DNA of 64,000 nucleotides from Aphidius gifuensis (lineage: Eukaryota; Arthropoda; Insecta; Hymenoptera; Braconidae). Every line of letters begins with the position of its first letter. Position 1 is the stretch's first letter. The notes below the pieces were generated by a model. That model was not told the DNA's origin. It did not search any database and worked only from the letters and a program-made list of their open reading frames with translations. Where the stretch lies: contig NC_057790.1 in the NCBI RefSeq assembly GCF_014905175.1, forward strand, positions 18,812,469 to 18,876,468, read 5' to 3'. Below are positions 49,729 through 62,800 of this stretch, in pieces. The translations under genes and the position numbers were made by a program.

Positions 49729-52512
49729 CTACATTGGCCATGGACAACCAGGGTTAACAAGAAAGAAGTAAAAAAAAAAAATAAAAAAAAAATAAAAAAA
49801 AACAAAACAGTTTGTTAGTAATTTTGATTATGATTTTTAAAATTTAATTATTAATAATTAATACATAAATTATATCAACAAAGATATCATTATGTATATA
49901 TTATGATTGCTTATTATTTATTTATTATTATTATTATTGTTTAATACGAAGCATTGCATACCATTTTTTTAATAATTATTAGTGTTTAAGCATTTTTAAA
50001 AAAATGTTATGAAAATTTTTTATTATTTTATTTCATCTCCCCGCGCATAGGACAGGTCAAAGAGACTAGATATTTTTTTTTTTTTTATATTACAATTTTG
50101 TTATTGAATTATTTATAATTGAGTATGATTTATTTTTTATAATTTTTAAAGAAATGTCATTTTTTTAAAAAAAGATTTAGGATTTTTTAATTTTTTTTTT
50201 CAAGTATGAGATGCAACCAGACAAAAAAATGGAATGCATGAGATCATTGATTAATTAAAAATAAATAAATAAATGATTTTAAGGTAGTTACGTTGTATTA
50301 TTTTGATAAATTTTTTTAGAGGTAATTTTATGGGTGTGCACCTGCCACCAACATAGCAGTAACACTCTGACAAGTGACAATTATTATTTTGAAAAAAAAT
50401 AAAAAAAAAACGAAAATTAATAATTTTATTTATATATAAAATTATTTAAAGTTAATTTGTTGTATTTTTTTTTTAAATTCAAATTAACAATAATTATTAT
50501 AAATTTGAATTTAACAGAAAAAAAAATCAAAAATAATAAATAAAGTTATTAATTTATTATCCCATCAGCAAGCGGGTGTCAGAGGCTTTCGTGAGCAATT
50601 TTAAAAAAAAGGACTATTCATACATGTTTTCCAGGCAATATTTAGAAGCATTGTATGTATTTTTTTTTTTTCTATTGTTTTTGATTTTTTTATAAACTAT
50701 ATTAAACGAATTGTCATTGTATTAATCAACAGTATTAATATAAGTATTTTTATATGATAATAAACGTTAGTGTCAACTTGACCATGTGGAGCATTATTGT
50801 TAGTTTGAATTATTTATTTGAAAATTAATTTAAAAAAAATTTATTTATATTATAAATTAATTTATTAAGATGGTGCAATATTTGTGCAGTAACTATGAGA
50901 TGATAAAATAGGATGTCATTATATATTACGTTAAAAATTACTTTATATTTTAATTTATTAATTTTTTTTTTTAATTTTTTTATTTAATTTTTTGTTAGTT
51001 TAACGTGAAAAATATAAAAATTAGAAAAATTGGGTATAGACCGTAAGTTTCACAGCTTATTTTTTGTTTTTTGATTTTCATTTTTCAAAATTAGATATTT
51101 TGAACTCGCCTGATGAATTTAATCTCGAATAAACGATTATTTTTATATTTAAAAAAAATCAAATAAATAATAATTAATCAACATCGATTATTCGAGATAT
51201 GAAAACCTTGCGTCGCATCACGTAACCACCTCTGCAATAATTTCAAACAATTTTCCTTTTTTTTTTCATTTTCTATTTTCTTTTTTTTTTTTTTTTCACA
51301 TTTTCTTTATTTATTTTTTCATATAAATATTCAAATCAATAATATATGACATATAAATTTGTGTTTTATCTATTTTTTTTTTTGTTTATATATATATAAT
51401 AATTATATGTATATATACAAAATAAAAATGGAAGGTCAATAAATGTTCCACAGGCACAAGTTGCCAAAAGAAAATTCAAAAATAATATATAAATAAAATT
51501 TATATAATAATAATAAAAATAAAACTAATAATAAAAATAAACAAATTAACAAAAAAAAAAAAAAAAAAAAATGCAAAATATTTATATTTTTCCTGGAAGA
51601 TCAATAAAATAATATTAAAAAATTTTATTAAAATAATAAAAAAATAATTCTTTATTTTTTCATTATTTTAAATTATATAAGTATGTAAAAAAAAAAGAAA
51701 AAATAAAAATTAAATATTTTGCCTTTGCCAACACCACACTGCTTTTGTGACCAACTTATTTTTGGGCTGGCATTAAAAATTAACAATAATTATTATCCTC
51801 AAACAATATAGATAATATATATTTTCATTTTATTTAGTCGATGTGGGGAGGTGCGCACCCACATACTCCCCAACAACATTGTCTCAATTTAATTTAAATA
51901 TTTTGATTTTATTGGTGGACACACGTAAGAATCGAATGACCTCTTCTCATACATCCTATATTAATTAGGTAATAGCATTTAATGCTTAGACCTAGGGGCG
52001 GGGAGTTGCATGAATTTATAACAAAAAATAATAGCAACAAAAAAAATAAGCTAAATTTTTTATTTAAACTGACCAACTAATGGCACTCAATATTCTTTTG
52101 ATATTTAAAAAAAATTTTTACTGTTTTTGCTTTGTCCAATGTATGATATATATTGTTATATTAAAGAAAATAATAATAATAATTTTTAGAAGATTTTTTT
52201 TTTTTAATTCAATACTGCTTGTATTTAATTTAAAAAAAAAAAAATAATAATATTAATAAAAATATTGTTTCTTATGAAACAAGTACCAAATCTATGGACG
52301 TTAATTTCAGGTACACTGATAATGAGTTTGCTTTTATTTTTAAACGATTGTTTTATCATAATTTATATATATATTTTTTTTTTATAATTATTTTTGATAA
52401 AACAATGACAAATAAATGCACAACTCTTTTCATACATTGGTTAAGCGAATACAGTTATTTAATAAAAAATAATAATAAAAATAATTAAATCATAGGTTTA
52501 TGCAAAACTAAC
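49729..52512. other. AT-rich stretch, presumed how intron or intergenic
   Basis: Mostly homopolymer-rich sequence. A GC-richer patch at 51838-52010 (GTGGGGAGGTGCGCACCCAC and CCTAGGGGCGGGGAG) has no convincing frame. Nothing else stands out. Confidence 0.4.
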
Positions 52513-52545
52513 CTTTCCCGCATTGGCGATTAACTCTCCGTGAAT

Positions 52546-52628
52546 TCACGACAGAGCGCCAGCCCTTTGATAAGGGTGCTCGCGAATTTGACCAAGGTGC
52601 CTACGCTGCTTCGCAGCGGCTGCTGCAC
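52546..52628 (-). CDS. how: Alternative how 3' exon encoding the HPYQR nuclear-retention tail
   Basis: The acceptor GGGGTGCACAG ends at 52629. The exon reads GT then GCA GCA GCC ..., giving AAAAAKQRRHLGQI and REHPYQRAGALS-stop (TGA at 52548-52546). It fits in phase with the G left by the internal donor of the last main how exon (56562|GTGGGT), forming HSG-AAAAAKQRR. REHPYQR is the conserved motif at the end of long HOW and of vertebrate QKI-5, known to retain those isoforms in the nucleus. After the stop, GGGAAAG|GTTAGT at 52513 could be a donor to a further exon. Confidence 0.8.
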
Positions 52629-55600
52629 CTGTGCACCCCAACATATAATTATTCGTGAATACAATTTTTCAAATATTATTTATTGTTTATATTTTTTTTT
52701 TTTTGTTCAATTATTGCAGTCTTTAAGCACAATTGATATGATGATATGATGATTTTTTATTCCACTCAAATTTCAGCTTCATTGGTTGTTTTTATTTATT
52801 TAATGTTTTTTTTTTACGCAAATATCCTTTGTCATTATGCTCTTGATTAATTTATAAATATGTTTATTTATTTTTGTCATTTATTTCATTAACAAGTCTG
52901 TTATTAAATTGTAAAAACAAAAATTTAAATTCAATAAAATATAAAGAGAGCTTTTTTTCAAATTAATTATTAATTAAATTATTTATAAAAAAATTTAAAT
53001 GAGTATTTACTAATTTACTAGTTTTCTAATTTTTTTTTTTTATCAATTTTAATAAACAGACTTGTTTTGAACACACTGGCTTAACCCTGATGATTTAACT
53101 TTGTTTAAAAAATTTTCATATAGCGATAATAATCATTTAAATTTATTCTGAAATCACCGGATATGAAGTTTGCTATTTTATTATTTTCGCAATATATATA
53201 AAATTTTTTTTACAAGAAATATGTTAATTCTTGTAAAAATGAATTTATTACATAATGATTTATTAAATCACCACTGTCGACAGTCATTTGAATGTGCCTT
53301 GAAATTAAAATGTAATAATAAAATTCTAGAAATTAAATTAAGTCAACAGATTTAAAACAATTTTCTGTTGTAATAATTATTTTTATATATTTCTCTTTCA
53401 TTTTTTTTTTTTTTTTATATTTATGCTCTTATAGTTTAATTATTATTATGCAAGAATGAAGTTATAATAAATCTATTTTGATTTTTCAATAAAATTAATG
53501 GTAAAATAAAAAAAATGAAAAATAATAAAATAAAAAAAAAAAATTTATATCAGGTAATTTGTTCTTGTAAAAGAAAAAAAAAAAAAAAATGTAACCAGCC
53601 ATTTACGAATAAGTAATGAAATAAATTCTATCCTGAATTTTTATTTTATTAATTTAAATAATAATAAAATAAAAAATTATTATTATTGTGAGTATTTTAA
53701 ATAGATATATATTTTTTTTTTCTCATCATTTTGATTGTGTATTTTGTATAAAAAATAAAGATAAATAAAATTTAATTGTATAAAATAATATCAAAAAAAA
53801 AAAAAAATAAAAAAAATAAAATGTACAATTGTTAATTATAGTGTTGTTTAATAAGAACAAACACTTTTAATAATTAATAATCAATAAAATCAAAAATGAG
53901 TATTTTTCAATTCATCAGCACTGGGCTGCTGATTTTTTTTTCCTTTTCTTTCTATATAATTATTTTAATAATAATTAAATTTATTAACTTTGATTTTGGA
54001 TATTTATACAACCCCTTTGCAAGTCTCTCGCCTATAATGGGATTTTTTTCTAAAAACATAGATTACACTTTTTTTAACATCTACAAATTTACACTAGAAC
54101 CATCAGTCCACCCATATTTTTTTGAATAATTTGTATACTTTTTTTTTTTGTTTTTAAATTAATTTACTTGTTTCGTTTGGTCCCTGGGTACTTTTCCTAA
54201 AACATCTATACTGTTTAAAAAATAATAAAAAAAAACCTACTTATACAGCCTACCTATCACCGGTCGTTTATAACATATATCTTTCATTTAGAAAAAAACA
54301 AAAATAATAATAATCTTTCTTCACTTTGGTTGCGAAAATATATATATAATAAATTATTGTGAATTAATTTTTATTAGTTTCTTGAAAGTTTATTAATTTT
54401 TTTTATTTAATTACCACTGGAGATGAAAAAAAAAAAAATGATAAATTAATATTATATGGTAGTTGAATTGAGTAATGTTATGTAGCAAAAATAAACGAGG
54501 TTTTTTTTTTTTATTTTTTTAAAGCGACATGTTAAAAAAAATTAAAGATTTAGTCGAAAAAAAACAGGACCGATCAAGTTAGTCAAGTTGGTTTTTTACA
54601 ATTAATTTCAATCATTAAAATATTTTAAAAAAAAAACCGAAACCCTTGAGAGCTCATTGAACTCGAGATTCTAGGCTCAAATTGTAGTGTTACTTTGTAA
54701 GTGCGTATTAAAAAAAAATAACATAAATAAATATATAAAAAAAAAAAAAACAATATCTAATTAATAAAAAATAAAAAGTACCAAAGTTTATAAACCATTA
54801 CCCATTATCTATCAAATAAAATTACAAAAAAAAAAAAAGCACGTGTTATTAAAAATAAAAATCTTATAATTTTAAATTCACAAAAAAAAATCCCAATAAC
54901 TCACCGCTAAATAATAATAATTAAAAAAAAAACGAATTAATTACAATCGTCTCTCGCAAATCGTTAAATTGTTGCACGTCATGGAAAAAAAAAAAAATAT
55001 AAAATCATTCTAAAAAAATTCACGGTTATAATAAGCGAAAAAAAAGGAGCTATTATGCTAATACTAGATTTCTATAAATATTTTTCAATAAATACAAATA
55101 AAATATATTTAAGCATATAAATAAAATAAAGTTGATGTTTTTTTTTTTTTTTGTTTGCCATATTTTAAATATAAATTGACACTAAAATAAATGAATGGCC
55201 TTTGATTATTATTGCATTGAGTAATGCACGTTAATGTGCCACATGACTGGACGCCCCATGTGCGTTCATATATTTATATATCTATAATTTATTTATTTTT
55301 TAAATATATTTTTTTTTTCATTTAAATATAATCTGTGTCTCTATACTGTATATGTGTACAATAATCCGTTATAAAAGTGTACATGTACATAATATATTTC
55401 CGTTTGGTATATGTAAAAAAAAAATAATAATAATAAAAATAAAATGTTGACTTACAGTTAGTAAGTATAATATTGCGGACGCACGGATGCTTCGGGCTTG
55501 TTGATTTTGTTAAACATTAACTAACGGAATATTTTACCTATCGTCTGGGGTGTGCCCGGGGTCGAGTATTCGCACCTTCAATTTATTATTTTATATATAT

Positions 55601-56541
55601 ATTTATTTAAATATACAATTTTTATTCCTCAATTAAAATTTTACTAATTACTAAAAGCTGATTTTTAAATTTAACTTTAACGATAATTTTTTGCTATTTA
55701 AATATTTTATTTATAATACCAAGCAACTCTCATGATTTTTTTTTTAAATAGTCTAAATTGTTCTTTTTTTTTCGATGCTAGTTTAAGCATATTATGCAAA
55801 ATAAGTATATAAAAATTGTTTTTTTAAAAAGAAATATATAGAGATAATGCTCGAGTAAATATAATTTCGTTTTTTTAAATAATGGGGAAAATTTTTATTC
55901 GAATAACTTTGAGAGACTAGCAATGCCTAATCGTGTTAAAAACGCATAAAATAAAAAATAATAATCCACGTCACACAAGTATAACCAGTTTAAAAAAAAA
56001 AAGAAAATATATTTTTCTTTTTTTTTATTTCAATCTGTCCACAAAGATTATTAAAATCATTCATCTAAAAAAAAAAAATTACGACGCGACTAGTAAATGA
56101 CTGATTTTTTCAACTATTTTTTTTTTTTTTTTTTTTCTGTTTTTAAAATCTTAAATAACTATTAAAGTCTCATCTTAAAATTAATAATATCATTTTAATC
56201 ATGATGTCAAACATCATCATGATCATATTCTCTTTATAAATATATTTCTACTTTTTTTTCTTTTCAATTTGATAATATTAAATTATAAATAGTACTGCTT
56301 CGTCTCTTCTTTCCTCTTTTCATTTTGAGCCCGATTCCACCCGAAATAATGAACTAGAGAGGACGGAAACGAGACTGATTATCAAAATAATGTAATTATT
56401 ATTACAATTTAAAAAAAAAATATAATAAAGCTATTAAAAATCTGTATAAAAAAAAAATAATAAACAAAAACAATAAATATGTATTAGATAAAAAAAAAAA
56501 AAAGAAATAATTGCAAATAATTCGGGCTCATGATTTTAGCG
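52629..56541 (-). other. Intron/3' UTR of how between the short and long ends
   Basis: AT-rich sequence that serves as 3' UTR of the short isoform near 56.5 kb and intron for the long one. The only standout is a GC-richer island at 55470-55580, which contains the candidate exon 55538-55575. Confidence 0.5.
55538..55575 (-). other. Candidate 38-nt alternative how tail exon
   Basis: The acceptor TTGAAG ends at 55576 and the donor GATAG|GTAAAA is at 55538. Entered in phase 1 (as from the how donor at 56562) it reads G-ANTRPRAHPRR-stop, with the TAG exactly at the exon end. Entered in phase 0 it reads VRILDPGHTPDD and exits in phase 2, which would fit the long frame at 49728. Both readings are untested. 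Confidence 0.3.
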
Positions 56542-56858
56542 TCAACGAGCAAATAACCCACCAGAATGATCAGCATACTCGGTGAGTAATGGTGATGCAG
56601 CCAATGCAGCATAATTGGCATAATCAGCATATGGTGAGTAAATTAAACCATGTGGATCACCAGCTGATAATAATGAACCTGGTGGAGCTGAACCATTTAA
56701 TAATGATGCTGCTGTTGTTGGTACTGATATTCTTGGTGATAATATCAATGGTGCACCAAGTGGTGCTTGTTGTTGTCTCATTTGTGAACCAAGACCTGGT
56801 AATAAACGTTGTGTTTCAGCTGCAACTGCTGCTGCTCTTCTCCAATCTTCCTCACATA
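56542..56858 (-). CDS. how: how last main exon: C-terminal tail, short-isoform stop
   Basis: Starts VCEEDWRRAAAVAAETQRLL, then APLGAPLILSPRISVPTTAA, SPYADYANYAALAASPLLTE and YADHSG, matching the insect HOW tail. Reading on gives GLFAR-stop (TGA at 56544-56542), a short form. At 56562 the sequence TCTG|GTGGGT is a good donor just after HSG, where HOW/QKI isoforms diverge. Confidence 0.93.
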
Positions 56859-59800
56859 CTGCAATATCAAAAGCTACATATCATTGTTTTATATTTTTTC
56901 TTATCCCAATTTGACGTACTAAATACTTATTATATAAATACATTTTTTTTTTCTTTTGAAATTTAAATCACTGTTTTTTAATAATTTAATAAATTATAGT
57001 CAATATTTGATGAATTTAAAAAAACAAAAAAATTACTTGATTGATTATTTTCTCATAAAAAAAAGGGGTAAATATATTTTTTGTTTTAAATATATTTATT
57101 TACATGATAATTTTTAAAAAAATATTAAATTTATATAGATATAGGCTTTGCAAACACCTTGAGTAGATAATCAAATAAAAGATAAGACCAAAAAAAAAAA
57201 TTGCCATTGTTTTTATGAAAATACTTGAGGCTGGTTCCCAGGGGTCTTTTAAGTTATCGTGAGTGTAATCACAATTACGAACATGAGAATTGAAAAATAT
57301 AAAAAAAAAAAAGCATATATATAAAATATAAAATAAAAAATAAGGTATATATAATGTTGGTTGATCGCGTGCAGCTTGCAATTGATAAATATCTTTAACA
57401 GAGATTTTTCATCGTTATGATATTGTTGAGGTATATAATAATTTATCAGTGCAAATTAATGAATTTTAAAACAGTGATTTTTAGAATATAAAAAGAAATA
57501 AAAAATTGTATATTTTATTTTGATATTATAAATTGATGATTAATATTTACCTGCTTGATTTGCAACTTTGGTGTTTGAGTCTCGATAAGTTCCATTTATA
57601 ATAGCAAGTTCCATGAGTTGTCTTTTTTTTAATTCATCCTCACCATCAGCCTGCTAATAATTTATTTCATCGTCAGTATAAATTGATAAATTTAATAACA
57701 CTATTATTTTATTTTTTCTATTTTATTATTATCTTTTTGATTGACAAATTGCTAATAATATTAATGTAATAAATATAGAAAAAATAAAATATATTTGTAA
57801 ATTTATTTTGATAAAAAAAAAGAAATGTAATTGTTAATTATAAATTTGATTAATTCAGCTGGAACTGTCTCACCACGGGTACAAGTAGTTTTTTCACTTC
57901 TTCAACAGCACGAGCAAGTTTTAAAGTTGCACGATTTTCAGTATCTTCAACTGTCAATAACACGTGCAATTCATCTGTCAAATGTTCCCAATTTGGCTTG
58001 CCTCGATTTTGTTCTTCCTATTTATACGAAAAAAAAAAAATTAAAAAATTTTAATATTTAAAAGTAAAAAACAATTAATAAATAATTTTTAATTATACCA
58101 TTTAAAAAAATATAACATTTTTAAATTCACACAAGACATTGCTTAAACATTTTTTTTTTTTTTTCTTAAGTACTTACAATAGCTTTCACATGACTGCCAA
58201 GCGCAGCTTGAAAACAATGATTTTTAAAAATAGTAATATTTAAAATAATAGACAAAACATTTATAAATAAATTTAAAAAAAAAAAAAAATAAACACCTTA
58301 TTAAATTATTTAAAACAAAAAAAAAGATCCAATAAATTTGAATATCTTTAAAGCAATATTTGCAAAAGCAAAACTAAACATAAAATATTTTCAAGCAAAA
58401 TATAAAATTGAATTTTATTTATTTAACAATAATAATAAATGTCGATACTTAAACGTAACTGTATGAAAAATAAAAAAAAATTTTTTATTTATAAATGGAA
58501 AAGTACGAAATGTCATATTGAGTAAAGAGTAAGTTTGTAGAAAAAGGGTTACGTATGTATAAATAAGTCGATGACCAGTACCTTGTTCGTCCTTATATCA
58601 AGACCATAACCAGTAATGATTTTTCCTACGACAGGTATATACTATGTTATTTACCAACTTGATCATTTTTCGATTTAAGTACGTGAGACACAAACAACCA
58701 AGTGTTAAACCGATCATGATTGCTATACACACTCGTACACAATTACTCTTTTTTTTTTTTTTTTTCTTTTTGCATTATTATTATACACACACGTACAAAT
58801 AAGTATTTGTGACAGAGTATGCAGGCCTCGATTCGAACGATTTCCAAACCGAATATGGACATAAAACAGTACAGTCTTATTTGTGTCCAATAAAAATGTT
58901 TTTTAAATTTTTTTATCCAACAGACCTATCGTAGAATCTAGATGTGAATGTGATCTCACGCTTGGTCATTTGTTGCAATATAATTCTTAATGATTGTGAA
59001 TTATTTATGACAAGATAAATAAATATTACAAGTAACTTGAGTATCTTATTTTGGCAAAAATTACAAACTTTTATTTATTTTTTGTTATTTGAATTAATTT
59101 AAAAAGAAAAAAAAAAGTTTTTTTTTTTTTTTTTTATATTTCATGTCAAAGCAACTTTCTTTATTCATCCACTTATGGAGAATCACAAGTTAAAGTTGTT
59201 TTTTTATTTTTTTATTTTTCTGTATGTATTATTGGATATATATATATATAATTTTTTTTATAATTTACCTTTTTTTTATCTCGCATTGAACCCTTTCCTC
59301 GCACCATTATTTTGCATCCAGTTTCTTGTTCCAGTTGTTTTGCTGTCATTCCACGTGGACCAAGAATCCTCCCAACAAAATTAAACTGTAATAAAAAAAA
59401 TACATATATTTATAAATAATATGAATTTACAATTTTTTTTTATTTATCATAAATAGTTGGTAGAAAAAAAAAAAAAAAAATAGTAAATTTAATGGATTTC
59501 TGGGTGGTCGATTTATTGTGTGTATATCATGATAAGAAAACAAGTAAATTGTTTAATCAAAAATTAAACGTTGTTATTATTTGAAAATTTATATATTCCA
59601 CGATACAAATGAGACGATAAAATAGTACAATTTTTGTTTAATAAAATTTACAATATGAGGTAATAATTATTTAACTGTTGACTATATAAACTATAAATGT
59701 AGATGTAATAATTTTTTTTTTATTTCAATTCTTTATGTATAGTTGGTGCTCCCGTTTGAATTCAGGATATGAAGTAAGGCTCAGTGACTTGTCGAGGCCA

Positions 59801-62800
59801 TAGTTAACTTCAAGGGAATATTTATAATAAAATTAAAAAACCACAAAGTTAAGGAGCGCCCGTCATTATAATAGGTGCCGCTGATGTCTCTGATGGAGAA
59901 ATCGTCTTATGCTAGATTATAAATCAACTTACGCATGATAAATATATATTTAAAATTGTTAAATATAAAAATATATTATTTCTCATTTATATGCAACTAA
60001 TTTTTCTATTTTTATCATAATAAAATGAAAACATAATAATAAATTTAAAATTATAAAAGATGTTTTTAATCAAAAAACTTGTTAATAGTTACTATTAAAA
60101 CGAGTTTTTAATTATTTATAAAAAAAATTAAACTTGATATATATTGTCGTATTTGTTGTAATTATTAAAAAAAATTTTATAATTACTTTTTAATTTAGTA
60201 ATAAATAGTAATGAAAAAATTATTTATGTGGTTTATTTTATTTTTTTTCTTTTAGTATTGTTGTTATTGCTTTTTATTGTAAAATTATTTTTTTTTATAT
60301 TTGATGCTATTGGACATGAGAATATCAACTTTAGCAAAAGACCGTTTGCATGATTCGATCTCACAACACAAATCGTGACGATGACTTTCTAAGTGGTTCT
60401 AGATATTATTTTGCTGAGAAACACGTCTGCAAATAATCATGGATATATACCACTCACACACTCAATTTATATATATATTTTTTTATTTTATAAATAAAAT
60501 ATATATTTAGAATTTGTAACAATAACCAGGATCAAACACTTCAGCCATCAATTGCTGCAATTCCATGAAATATTAAAATAACATTTTAAATAATGAAATT
60601 TGATTATATTTTAAAATAGATTATATTTTCTTTTTCATTTTTTTTCATGATAACGTGTTATTATATGTGAGTGGGTGGTGGTTTTTTTTTTAAACTGTTT
60701 TATTTTGGAAAATTTATAAAATCGTCTATAAGATTTATAACTTAAAATTCAAGAGGTCACACACGTATATAAAGAATGTAAATTTTGCAAGAAATAATAA
60801 AATTAAAAAAAGATATATTTAAAAAATTTAAATTGTGTAAATAAAAAAATAAAAAAAGAGTTTCTTGTATTCGAAGGAAATTTGATCACATGTGGAATCC
60901 AGTTCGGCTTTTTTTAGAGTAACAAAAATAAAGTTACCAAAGTCTATCTGGTTCTCCAACACACAAATGCATAATATTAAATTTATCAAATATTATTATT
61001 TATATAATATAATAATTGTAAATTTAAATATTGAAAAATAGCATTTATCTTAATTTAAATCATATATAATAAAAAAAGGTATATGATATTACTGAAGAAT
61101 ATTGTCCTCGACCTGAGTTGGTTGAAGACAATGATAAGGAGTGCCACTGTCGAAGCATAAAAATCAGAGAAAAATTAATCGACCGAAATGCCTAACATAC
61201 TTTAAACTCCAGATGTTATCAATCGCGTTTTTATTTTAATTTTTTAACAGTCAATTGCATCTATAAAAAATCATGATATTTTACTGATAAAAATTTTAAA
61301 CTTGCAAGGGTCTTCTAAAGATGATCCAATGATTAAAAAAATTATCCAATTATTCTTTGGTTTTCATAAAAATCTTCTAATTTTTTTTTGTATTAAATAC
61401 AGTGGCTTTTTTTATGTAAAATTTTTAATAAAAACTCCAAATAAGGCAGCAAACGCGATGTATAATTAAAAAAAAAAATCACATTATAATAATAATGCCA
61501 GTAGTTTTATGATAAAAAAAATATTCACATAATTGTTTTAATGTAAAAAAAAATTGTATTTTCAAACAAAGAATACTTGGATGTTCTAATTGTTATAAAA
61601 ATTATTTCATAACTTGATAAAATATATTTTAAAATTATGTGAAACTCATTTAAATACTTGGGTATTTTAAAAAATTAAATAATCATGTGATAAATATTAT
61701 TTAAATAAATAAATAAACATAAAAAATGAGTGAACCAATTTTGCATTTTAACATAAGCTAAATTTAAGGTTTTTTTTTTGAAGCTTCTTGAATTGGGGTC
61801 GCATATAATAATATTTAAAAAAGAAAAAAAAATTATATATACAACGAGGATAGTTATTTAGATGACGTCTAAAAAATATCTCAAAAACACCGTGACAAAA
61901 ATCATTTATAATATTTAATATATCATCTATGAAAAAAAAAGAAAAACAAAAAAAATAAATTTAATGATTTTTAAATTGTTGTTAAAATTAATTTGAACAG
62001 ATTAATATATTTACAAGGGTAGAATAAACATTGTAATTATAATTAGAGGGATAATTTTAGGATGATAATAAAATATTTTTTTTTTTTTTTAAAAATCATT
62101 TAGCCTCGATATTAAAACTACGAAGTCGTGTGGTGGCTCAGTTACGGAGTAGGAGGTGCGTCTTCAGTAGCAATTCTCGTCATTCTATTCTCGTCACAAG
62201 ACCAAAATAAATTCCTTGGCTGTACACACATTTTCATCGTGCAACAGATCTTTTTTATTTAATTTTTTTCTTATTATTTAAAACTCTTTTATTTACACTT
62301 ACTATATTATTTTATTATCTGTTAAAAAAAAACCTAACAATATCTCACGAAATTTTTACTATTATGACTTTTAAAAATCATTAAAAAAATAATTAAAATG
62401 TCACTAACAAGATAAATATATTTATCAAAAATATACATGAAAAATAAATGAATAATCAAGTTTACTCATGAAAAATAATATATTAATAAATGTTATATAA
62501 TATTATTATAGGAATAAATTTTTTTTAAATAGCTTTGATAATCAATTTTGTAATTGATACATATAATGATTAAAACAGCTACCCATAATAGGGTTAATGA
62601 CTTGAAAAGAAAAAAACAAAATTTTTTAATAAAGACTGTTAAAAACATTATATGAATATATAGTTTTGAATTTAATTTTTTTTTATTATATATTATTTTT
62701 CAGTCTGTATATGCTTATCGTCGAAAAATTATCAAGTCGATTATTTGTGGGCGGATGTCTAACTCTCCATCACCTACGCATATGTATATATATTTTTTTT

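Noticed and set aside
49603..49818. Plus-strand frame over the 49.6 kb island
   Set aside because: Ends in poly-Lys from an A tract. The minus strand has the pyrimidine tract and acceptor, so the minus reading is preferred.
56589..56966. 125-codon plus-strand frame
   Set aside because: Shadow of the how tail exon on the opposite strand.
62110..62170. tRNA D-arm-like TGGCTCAGTTACGG
   Set aside because: The A-box is imperfect and no B-box (GGTTCRANNCC) follows at a suitable distance.
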